DNA of 12,664 nt, taken from NCBI GenBank assembly GCA_029881635.1, contig JAOUMG010000015.1:1-12664 (forward strand), read 5' to 3'. A model generated the notes under the pieces. The model saw only the letters and a program-made list of their open reading frames with translations, made no database searches and was not told where the DNA came from. Below are positions 6,675 to 12,664 of this stretch, in pieces. The DNA comes from Paracoccaceae bacterium (GTDB taxonomy: Bacteria > Pseudomonadota > Alphaproteobacteria > Rhodobacterales > Rhodobacteraceae). The first letter of the stretch is position 1. Each line of letters starts with the position of its first letter. Both the position numbers and the translations under genes were made by a program.

Positions 6675-7382
6675 TCAGGCCAGCCAGCGCCGCATTGCGC
6701 GTTCAAAAACGCCCGCGAAGAAAGTCAGAAGATCGGTCCCCTGATTGGCTCGGAAATGGTGCGGGTCTTCGGCCCCGAGGGCAAGCATGCCGGGCAAACG
6801 CCCCAGACCAAGGTCAAGTTTGAGCACGGCCTCCGACCGGACCCAAGCACCGGAGCTGCCATAGATATTCTCGGCATCTGGCTGGGTCTGGCGCAGAATA
6901 ACCGCGCGCGTTGGTGCAGAACGACTGCCGAGCATATAGTTTTCAACAAAGCCCGGCTTGACCACACATAAAACATCCCCAAGCCGTTCCAGAACCGGGT
7001 CTTCGTCCGACTGAATCGATTCAAGAACCAGGCGCGCGCTGTCAACCTGCAGGATCTGGGCAACTTCACCGCCCAGATTGTTCAGAAAATCTTCGAACTC
7101 AATGGGATCAAGCATCCGAAGAATGGCGCGGTGCACCTGATTTGTGCCTGCCAGATTGTCATATGCTGCCGCGATGACGGAGCGATGCGTATCCTCCAGA
7201 CGGTCGAGCCGCGCCTCGAGCCGTTCCATGGCAATGCCACGTAGATCGACGATATTGGCACCCATGGCGCGTTCATTTGCGGCGATCAATGCGCGCATCA
7301 GGTCACGGTCTTCTAAAATGACCTCCGGCGCGGCTAAAAGCCTGTCGCGCAATTCACCTGCGATGGTTGCTGTTTCTGCCAT
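6675..7382 (-). CDS. DUF484 family protein (GAF-like)
   Basis: Cytoplasmic protein of 235 residues with no established biochemical function. DUF484 proteins typically sit next to xerC and are predicted to carry a GAF-like sensor fold. The N-terminal segment ELRDRLLAAPEVILEDRDLMRALIAANE is the family hallmark. It is followed by a helical, probably coiled-coil stretch (RLEARLDRLEDTHRS), then the GAF-like part ending in GMLALGAEDPHHFRANQGTDLLTFFAGVFERAMRRWL. Start chosen at 7382 (MAETA), which has GGGGG five bases upstream; ATG at 7394 would add four residues and has a weaker ribosome-binding site. It lies between tal (48-base gap) and xerC (10-base gap). A link to recombinase control or cell division is inferred only from this conserved neighbourhood. 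Confidence 0.9.
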   Translation of the reverse strand: MAETATIAGELRDRLLAAPEVILEDRDLMRALIAANERAMGANIVDLRGIAMERLEARLDRLEDTHRSVIAAAYDNLAGTNQVHRAILRMLDPIEFEDFLNNLGGEVAQILQVDSARLVLESIQSDEDPVLERLGDVLCVVKPGFVENYMLGSRSAPTRAVILRQTQPDAENIYGSSGAWVRSEAVLKLDLGLGRLPGMLALGAEDPHHFRANQGTDLLTFFAGVFERAMRRWLA

Positions 7383-7430
7383 GGTTGCCCCCATGTCTGA
7401 CTGCTTCGTTTTGGTCGACTATACACGTTC

Positions 7431-8084
7431 TTAAAGGATTTTCTGCCCCGTTTTTGCCCAGTCCTTCAAAAACTGGTCCAGCCCCTTGTCGGTCAGCACA
7501 TGATTGGCCATTGCTTTGATCACCGATGGAGGTGCTGTGACAACATCGGCGCCGATGCGCGCGCAATCGATGATATGGCTGACGGACCGGATCGAGGCGG
7601 CCAGGATTTCGGTGCGGAAATCATAGTTGTCGTAGATCTGACGGATGTCTTCGATCACTTCCATCCCGTCGAGATGGATGTCATCAAGCCGGCCGATGAA
7701 GGGCGAAATGAACGATGCTCCGGCCTTTGCAGCCAAAATGGCCTGCGCCGGTGAAAAGCACAACGTCACGTTGACCTTGTGGCCTTCGGATGCGAAAGCC
7801 TTGCAGGCGGTCAGGCCGTCCCATGTCAACGGCACCTTGATCGCGATGTTCGGTGCAATCTTGGCAAGCTTCAATCCTTCGGCAATCATCGCCTTGGCCT
7901 CGGTTGCCACAACTTCGGCGGATACAGGACCCGAAACCATGTCGCAGATTTCCTTGGTGACTTCGATGATATCGCGTCCTGATTTCAGGATAAGCGAGGG
8001 ATTGGTGGTAACCCCGTCCACCATGCCAAGATCGTTAAGTTCCTTGATGGCGGCGGTATCGGCGGTATCGACAAAGAATTTCAT
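7431..8084 (-). CDS. tal: Transaldolase, small (FSA/TalC-like) type
   Basis: Moves a dihydroxyacetone unit between sugar phosphates (sedoheptulose 7-phosphate plus glyceraldehyde 3-phosphate to erythrose 4-phosphate plus fructose 6-phosphate) in the non-oxidative pentose phosphate pathway. The 217 residues match the short transaldolase/fructose-6-phosphate aldolase group. Visible marks: [16 protein letters not shown] at the start, GVTTNPSLI (24-32), the Schiff-base Lys83 in [23 protein letters not shown], and [13 protein letters not shown] 8084 is chosen because AAGGA lies eight bases upstream and the family begins MKFF; the frame runs on to 8141 without homology-like sequence. It is first gene of the leftward run with DUF484 and xerC and is divergent from priA. 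Whether it acts as transaldolase or fructose-6-phosphate aldolase cannot be decided by reading. Confidence 0.94.
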   Translation of the reverse strand: MKFFVDTADTAAIKELNDLGMVDGVTTNPSLILKSGRDIIEVTKEICDMVSGPVSAEVVATEAKAMIAEGLKLAKIAPNIAIKVPLTWDGLTACKAFASEGHKVNVTLCFSPAQAILAAKAGASFISPFIGRLDDIHLDGMEVIEDIRQIYDNYDFRTEILAASIRSVSHIIDCARIGADVVTAPPSVIKAMANHVLTDKGLDQFLKDWAKTGQKIL

Positions 8085-8158
8085 GGCGGGTGTCCTTAGG
8101 GTGGCAGCTACGGTTGGCCGTGTTGATAGCGCAAGGGCCACAGCACCGGAACCCGCAA

Positions 8159-10366
8159 ATGGGGAATGCCGTGCCGGAGATTGAGTTTTTCGACGCAGGT
8201 GTGTTGGTTTCGGTACTGACGACGGAACCTTTGGGCCGCTGTCTTGACTATAAGGCCCCGGAGGGCGGCTGCATGAGCGGCGCCTTCGTCGAAGTGCCGC
8301 TGGGGCCGCGCAAGGTTCTGGGTGTGGTTTGGGGGCCGGGTGAGGGCGGGTATGACCTAGCCAAAATTCGGCCAGTGATCAGGGTGCTGGATGCCGCCCC
8401 CATGCGCGAGGATATGCGCAGTTTCCTGATCCGCGTGGCTGACTACACACTGACACCCATGCCGGCGATGCTGCGCCTGGCGACGCGTGCGCCGGGTTTG
8501 GGCGACCCGCCGGGCCCAAGGCGGGTCTATCGCAAGGGATGGGCCGAGCCTGATAGGATAACCGATGCGCGCGGGCGGGTTCTGGATATTCTTGATGAAT
8601 ACGGGGGGGCAGCCTTCACGATGAGCGAACTGGCTGCCCTGTCAGGTGTTACAACCAGCGTCATCAAGGGATTGGCCAAGCTGGGCGCCCTGGCCGAGGA
8701 AGAGGCGCCGCGCGATCTGCCCTTTCCTCCGTTGAACCCTGATCTGGGGGGTAAGGATCTTGCCGATGATCAGGCTGCGGCGGCTGCCCAGTTGCGCGCA
8801 GGCGTGGCGTCAGGCCGCTATGGCACAACCTTGCTGAAGGGTGTGACAGGATCGGGCAAGACCGAAGTTTATCTTGAGGCGGTTGCCGAATGTCTGGCCA
8901 AGGGTCGGCAAGCATTGGTTCTATTGCCCGAAATTGCCTTGACGGCGGAATTTCTGAGCCGGGTTGAGGAACGCTTTGGCGGTCACCCCGGCGAATGGCA
9001 TTCCGGCGTGACCCAGACCGAACGCCGCAGGCTGTGGCGGATGGCAGGCGAAGGCAATGTCGGGCTGGTTGTCGGTGCACGTTCGGCACTGTTCCTGCCT
9101 TTCCGTGATCTGGGGTTGATTGTCGTCGATGAAGAACATGACACCGCCTACAAGCAAGAGGACGGTGTGCTTTATAACGCCCGCGATATGGCGGTTCTGC
9201 GGGCGTCTTTATGCGATGCGCAGGTGGTGCTGGCCTCGGCGACCCCTTGCCTAGAAACGTGGGCCAATGCTGAGGCGGGCAAATATGGCCGCATTGATCT
9301 TACTTCTCGCTTTGGGGTGGCTGAATTGCCGGAAATGCGTGCGGTTGACATGCGGGGCGAAACGCTGGCCCCCAATCGCTGGATCGGCCAAACCCTTGCT
9401 GCGGGCATCAGTGACCGCATCGGGCGCAGTGAACAGGCGCTCTTGTTCCTGAACAGGCGGGGATTTGCGCCGGTTACCATCTGCCGTGCCTGTGGCCATC
9501 AGATCGGCTGTGATCAGTGTGACGCGCGTATGGTTGAGCACAGGTTTCTCAAACGCCTCATGTGCCATCAATGCGGTGAGACAAAGCCCATGCCCGAGGT
9601 TTGCCCGTCTTGTGACGCGAAGGACAGGCTCGCCCCGGTTGGTCCGGGGGTCGAAAGGTTGGCCGAGGAAGTCGCGGCACGGTTCCCGGAGGCGCGGGTT
9701 GCGGTTCTGTCATCGGATCTTTTCGGATCGGCGCGGGCGCTAAAGGAAAAGATCCGCGAAATTGCGGCAGGCGGTGCTGATATCATCATCGGCACACAAC
9801 TGGTTGCCAAGGGGCACAACTTTCCGCTGCTGACACTTGTGGGCGTCATTGATGCCGATCTGGGTCTGCAAGGGTCAGACCTGCGCGCGGCAGAACGTAC
9901 CTTTCAGCTGATCCGGCAGGTTTCTGGCCGGGCTGGGCGGGCAGACAAACCCGGGGTGGCGCTGTTGCAGACCTATCAGCCGGAACACGGCGTGATCCGG
10001 GCAATCCTGTCGGGTGACGAAGAAGCGTTCTGGCGCGCCGAGGCCGAGGAACGCCGTGCGGCGGGTGTGCCACCTTACGGGCGGTTGGCCGGAATTGTGC
10101 TGTCTTCGCCGGATGTGGCGCAGGTCTTTGACTTTGGCGCAGAACTTGCGCGTCGCGATGCGCCGTTGCGGCGGGTGGGGGCACAGGTTTTCGGACCCGC
10201 CCCTGCGCCTGTTGCGCGGGTGCGCGGGCGACACCGGGTCAGGCTGCTGGTCAAGGCAGCCAAGGGCGTTGCCCTGCAACCGGCTTTGGCGGAATGGGTG
10301 GGCCAGTTCAAATTGCCAAACAATCTGCGCCTATCAATCGATATCGATCCGCAGAGTTTCTACTGA
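8159..10366 (+). CDS. priA: Primosomal replication-restart helicase PriA
   Basis: 3'-to-5' superfamily 2 DNA helicase that reloads the replisome at stalled forks and D-loops. The 735 residues match the family length. An N-terminal 3'-DNA-binding domain includes [10 protein letters not shown] and [19 protein letters not shown]. Helicase motifs follow: Walker A GVTGSGKT (228-235), DEEH (324-327) and [13 protein letters not shown] (587-599). Eight cysteines bind two zincs: 442, 445, 451, 454, 469, 472, 482 and 485. The [15 protein letters not shown] segment is classic PriA. Start: ATG 8159 is given; GTG 8171 has a better ribosome-binding site (GGGGA five bases upstream) and would remove four residues. 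Upstream in-frame codons back to 8090 overlap the tal start region and look non-coding. Divergent from tal; convergent with yeeE, with 17 bases between the stops. Confidence 0.96.
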   Translation: MGNAVPEIEFFDAGVLVSVLTTEPLGRCLDYKAPEGGCMSGAFVEVPLGPRKVLGVVWGPGEGGYDLAKIRPVIRVLDAAPMREDMRSFLIRVADYTLTPMPAMLRLATRAPGLGDPPGPRRVYRKGWAEPDRITDARGRVLDILDEYGGAAFTMSELAALSGVTTSVIKGLAKLGALAEEEAPRDLPFPPLNPDLGGKDLADDQAAAAAQLRAGVASGRYGTTLLKGVTGSGKTEVYLEAVAECLAKGRQALVLLPEIALTAEFLSRVEERFGGHPGEWHSGVTQTERRRLWRMAGEGNVGLVVGARSALFLPFRDLGLIVVDEEHDTAYKQEDGVLYNARDMAVLRASLCDAQVVLASATPCLETWANAEAGKYGRIDLTSRFGVAELPEMRAVDMRGETLAPNRWIGQTLAAGISDRIGRSEQALLFLNRRGFAPVTICRACGHQIGCDQCDARMVEHRFLKRLMCHQCGETKPMPEVCPSCDAKDRLAPVGPGVERLAEEVAARFPEARVAVLSSDLFGSARALKEKIREIAAGGADIIIGTQLVAKGHNFPLLTLVGVIDADLGLQGSDLRAAERTFQLIRQVSGRAGRADKPGVALLQTYQPEHGVIRAILSGDEEAFWRAEAEERRAAGVPPYGRLAGIVLSSPDVAQVFDFGAELARRDAPLRRVGAQVFGPAPAPVARVRGRHRVRLLVKAAKGVALQPALAEWVGQFKLPNNLRLSIDIDPQSFY

Positions 10367-10383
10367 ACCGTGGATATGGCCGA

Positions 10384-11445
10384 TCAGGCCATTGCCCGAT
10401 TATGTTGTTGATCGACAAGGAAGTCGGTCAGAACTGCGCCAATCCACATGCATGTAAGTGCGAGCCAGGCCGTGCCGACAAAGATTGACCCGCCGGTGAC
10501 GCCCGCGCCAATTGCACAGCCCCCCGCCAGCATGCCGCCAAATCCCATCAAAACCGCACCGAACATGGCCCGGCGCATGTTGCGTTCCCCCTCAAATCCC
10601 TGAAATTGCAATTCTCCGGTTAGCAAGGCCGCGATGAAGGCACCAAAAAACACCCCCGGTATCAGGCCTATATCGAACTCCAATACGCGCTGTGGTTCCA
10701 GAAAGAACATCAATGTTTTCGCCGAAGGGCCGGTGAATGTGGCCGAACTGATCGCCACCGGGTCAAAGCTGACCTGAGCCAGCGCGAAGGTTGAAACCCA
10801 CCCAAGGGCAACGGCAAATCCAACCCCGGAGGCGAAGATCAGGGCGCGGGCACCCATTCTGTTGCGGTATGCGAGATACAGCGCCAGCAAGGCAATGGCG
10901 AGCCCCAGCACAAACCCGCTCTGCCGTGGCAATCCGCTTTGCTCAATCAGGTCCAGATTGCGTCCGCCCGATGTAACCCAAATCGCGGCCAGGCGGTCGC
11001 GAAGCGGTGCGAGTATGCCCTTGAGGCTCATCTGTGCCACGACGGCAAAAATCAGCCCCGATACGATCGCGCGCAGATTTCCGGTTGCCGCCAATACCAA
11101 AAGCCGCCCCGAACAGCCGCGTGCCAGAACCATGCCGACCCCGAAAATCAACCCCCCGATCGCAGCGCCCGACCACGATCCGGTGACAGCCATCATCCTT
11201 GCGTCAGCACTGCGCATCAAACCCAGAAACTCGGCGCCCTGCACCCAAACCAGTGCAGTGGAAAAAGCCAATAGCCATACAGAAACACGTGGCCCGAGCG
11301 ATCCTCGGGCGAATTCTACAGTTGCGGCACGCAAGCAGAAGTTCGATCGCTGTGCTGCGACGCCAAAAACGATACCGGTGATTAGCCCGAAAAGCGCGGC
11401 TGAAGGGGCCTCGCCGATCCTTTCAATGATTGCCAGAACATCCAT
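10384..11445 (-). CDS. YeeE/YedE-family sulfur-compound (thiosulfate-type) membrane transporter
   Basis: Inner-membrane protein of 353 residues with about nine to ten hydrophobic helices. Two internal repeats carry the YeeE/YedE (sulf_transp) marks: AAQRSNFCLRAA (Cys37), VLARGCSGR (Cys111) and LAGGCAIGAGVTGGS (Cys310). In the characterised thiosulfate importer TsuA of this family, conserved cysteines relay thiosulfate through the membrane; the same cysteine pattern is visible here, but the actual substrate is inferred. ATG 11445 is chosen because AGGAG (complement of 11453-11457) lies seven bases upstream; GTG 11451 would be too close to it. No YeeD/TusA-like partner gene is visible. The ATTC-N8-GAAT palindrome at 11471-11504 lies 26 bases before the start, pointing to repression by an SqrR/BigR-type persulfide sensor encoded elsewhere. 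Convergent with priA. Confidence 0.9.
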   Translation of the reverse strand: MDVLAIIERIGEAPSAALFGLITGIVFGVAAQRSNFCLRAATVEFARGSLGPRVSVWLLAFSTALVWVQGAEFLGLMRSADARMMAVTGSWSGAAIGGLIFGVGMVLARGCSGRLLVLAATGNLRAIVSGLIFAVVAQMSLKGILAPLRDRLAAIWVTSGGRNLDLIEQSGLPRQSGFVLGLAIALLALYLAYRNRMGARALIFASGVGFAVALGWVSTFALAQVSFDPVAISSATFTGPSAKTLMFFLEPQRVLEFDIGLIPGVFFGAFIAALLTGELQFQGFEGERNMRRAMFGAVLMGFGGMLAGGCAIGAGVTGGSIFVGTAWLALTCMWIGAVLTDFLVDQQHNRAMA

Positions 11446-11470
11446 TACCACGCTCCTGAGATGGCTTCGC

Positions 11471-11504
11471 GGCGCATGTATTCATAAAACTGAATACATG
11501 CGCC
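11471..11504. promoter_or_regulatory. 14-bp-arm palindrome with ATTC-N8-GAAT core, probable SqrR/BigR operator
   Basis: Left arm GGCGCATGTATTCA (11471-11484), spacer TAAAAC (11485-11490), right arm TGAATACATGCGCC (11491-11504); the arms are perfectly complementary. Its core reads ATTC (11480-11483), eight bases, GAAT (11492-11495), the consensus published for the ArsR-family sulfide/persulfide repressor SqrR of Rhodobacter. It lies 26-59 bases upstream of the yeeE ATG, over the likely promoter core, and 117 bases before the divergent MFS start. Known SqrR/BigR regulons include sulfur-oxidation and YeeE-type genes. The repressor gene is not in this window. A transcription terminator is unlikely because the palindrome lies between divergent genes. 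Confidence 0.75.
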
Positions 11505-11620
11505 TTGACCCAGATCATCCATGCGTCAGCTTGTCGCTGGTCGCGAAAGAGGATCAGCCCCACTCGGTTTGGGTGCAAAATGGCCTCGTCAAGGCAGCGA
11601 AAGCGGCGTAAGCCAAACCC

Positions 11621-12664
11621 ATGACTTGGCGCATCCCGACCATTACCATTGCCGAAGCCAAAGGCTTGCCTCGCTGGCGCCAGCCCGCATTCATGCTGTT
11701 TTTGATGGCTGCGGCCATGCCGATTGCCTTTTCGACCTGGTCCGCGCTTTTGAACAATTTCGTGAAAGAGGCCGCCGGGTTTACCGGCGTCGAAATCGGC
11801 TGGCTGCATACGGTGCGCGAAATTCCCGGATTTCTGGCCATCGGCGTGATCGTAATTCTCTGGGTGATGCGCGAACAGGTGCTGGCGGTGTTGGCGCTGG
11901 GGTTGTTGGGGGCTACGACGGCCATGACGGCGATGTTCCCCAGTCTTGGCGGCATTCTGTCGATCACGCTCCTCTCGTCGATCGGGTTTCATTATTTCGA
12001 AACCGTCAACCAGTCGCTGCAGTTGCAGTGGATCGAAAAAAAGCACGCGCCGCAAACCCTTGGCTGGATTATCTCAATCGGGTCGGGTGCGTCCCTCGTG
12101 GCCTACGGTCTGATCATGCTGACATGGAAGACCTTTGATCTGAGCTATGGGATCGTTTACGCGATTTCGGGGGGGCTGACGGTAGCCATCGCGGTATTCG
12201 TGGCCTTTGCCTATCCGCAATTCGAAGCCCCTGAACCACAACTGAAGCATTTCGTTCTGCGCCGCCGCTACTGGCTTTATTATGCGCTGCAGTTCATGTC
12301 CGGCGCCCGGCGCCAGATATTCATCGTATTCGCCGCCTTCATGATGGTCGAACGGTTCGGCTTCGAGGTGCATGAGGTCACGGCCTTGTTCCTGATCAAC
12401 TATCTTGCCAATATGTTTGCCGCCCCCTTCATGGGGCGGGCCGTGGCGAGATTTGGCGAACGCAATGCGCTGGTCTTTGAATACATTGGTCTGATTTGCG
12501 TCTTTCTTGCCTATGGTGGCATTTATTTCTTTGGCTGGGGCGTTGCCGTCGCTGCCGGGCTTTACGTGGTTGACCATCTGTTCTTCGCCCTAGCCTTTGC
12601 GCTCAAGACTTACTTTCAAAAGATCGCCAGCCCCGGTGATATCGCCCCGACCGCGGCAGTTGCC
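11621..12664 (+). CDS. Major facilitator superfamily permease (3' end outside window)
   Basis: Inner-membrane transporter; 348 residues are visible, in frame to the last base, with no stop. About ten of the expected twelve helices can be seen, starting with PAFMLFLMAAAMPIAFSTWSALL (residues about 23-45). A loop in the middle (AYPQFEAPEPQLKHFVLRRRYW) separates the two halves. ATG 11621 is the first possible start, since an in-frame TAA lies at 11609-11611; no good Shine-Dalgarno sequence precedes it, which is odd. GGTTTGG near 11568 is complementary to CCAAACC at 11613-11619, just before the ATG, and could pair in the leader. The substrate is not recognisable. Divergence from yeeE across the sulfur-type operator makes shared control possible, but the palindrome is 117 bases away. 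Confidence 0.85.
   Translation, partial: MTWRIPTITIAEAKGLPRWRQPAFMLFLMAAAMPIAFSTWSALLNNFVKEAAGFTGVEIGWLHTVREIPGFLAIGVIVILWVMREQVLAVLALGLLGATTAMTAMFPSLGGILSITLLSSIGFHYFETVNQSLQLQWIEKKHAPQTLGWIISIGSGASLVAYGLIMLTWKTFDLSYGIVYAISGGLTVAIAVFVAFAYPQFEAPEPQLKHFVLRRRYWLYYALQFMSGARRQIFIVFAAFMMVERFGFEVHEVTALFLINYLANMFAAPFMGRAVARFGERNALVFEYIGLICVFLAYGGIYFFGWGVAVAAGLYVVDHLFFALAFALKTYFQKIASPGDIAPTAAVA

Noticed and set aside
8051..8070. Short tandem repeat GGCGGTATC x2
   Set aside because: It encodes the conserved DTADTAA start of transaldolase, so it is coding constraint rather than a repeat element.
10337..10348. 12-base palindrome ATCGATATCGAT
   Set aside because: It lies inside the priA coding sequence and is explained by the SIDID codons.
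10376..10392. ATGGCC-GATCA-GGCCAT inverted repeat between the convergent priA and yeeE ends
   Set aside because: It has a 6-bp stem, partly inside the yeeE coding end, with no T-tract. It might aid termination but cannot be supported.
11423..12577. Two minus-strand frames (11423-12055 and 12074-12577) opposite the MFS gene
   Set aside because: The plus-strand frame from 11621 has continuous membrane-transporter helices to the window end. The opposing frames are charged, low-complexity shadows.

Overview
The window looks like a core chromosomal segment of a GC-rich alphaproteobacterium, most likely a Rhodobacterales (roseobacter/Paracoccaceae-type) organism. The evidence is a phosphatidylcholine synthase with the bacterial Pcs-type motif, the tal(fsa)-DUF484-xerC cluster divergent from priA, a DUF1127 mini-protein, and an ATTC-N8-GAAT box (the SqrR site described in Rhodobacter) in front of a YeeE/YedE sulfur transporter. 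No phage, IS element, CRISPR array, tRNA or rRNA was seen.

Layout. (1) 1-1241: the 3' part of ileS, followed by a strong hairpin. (2) 1279-2876: a divergent unit. A 53-aa DUF1127 protein is read leftwards. A LysR-type regulator is read rightwards and overlaps an O6-alkylguanine-DNA alkyltransferase (ogt) by 4 bases. The 102-base divergent spacer holds a consensus -35 box and two perfect inverted repeats. (3) 2877-4164: an AT-richer patch with a lone sulfotransferase and a gene-free 246-base tail, probably acquired. (4) 4165-5001: an EamA/DMT permease, tail-to-tail with the next block, with a 6-base overlap at the stop codons. (5) 8084-4996, minus strand: a compact run of transaldolase, DUF484 protein, XerC recombinase and phosphatidylcholine synthase. 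(6) 8159-10366: the primosomal helicase PriA, divergent from tal. (7) 11445-10384, minus strand: a YeeE/YedE-family sulfur-compound transporter. (8) 11621 to the window end: an MFS permease cut by the edge, divergent from yeeE. The spacer between 7 and 8 contains a perfect 14-bp-arm palindrome.

Functionally the window is mostly housekeeping: translation (ileS), alkylation repair (ogt), chromosome dimer resolution (xerC), replication restart (priA), pentose-phosphate sugars (tal) and membrane lipid (pcs). The most interesting signals are regulatory. The palindrome at 11471-11504 matches the SqrR/BigR-type persulfide-sensing operator and would tie yeeE to reactive sulfur control. The LysR-DUF1127 spacer looks like an autoregulated divergent switch that also carries ogt along. 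I did not find a convincing wholly new multi-gene system.
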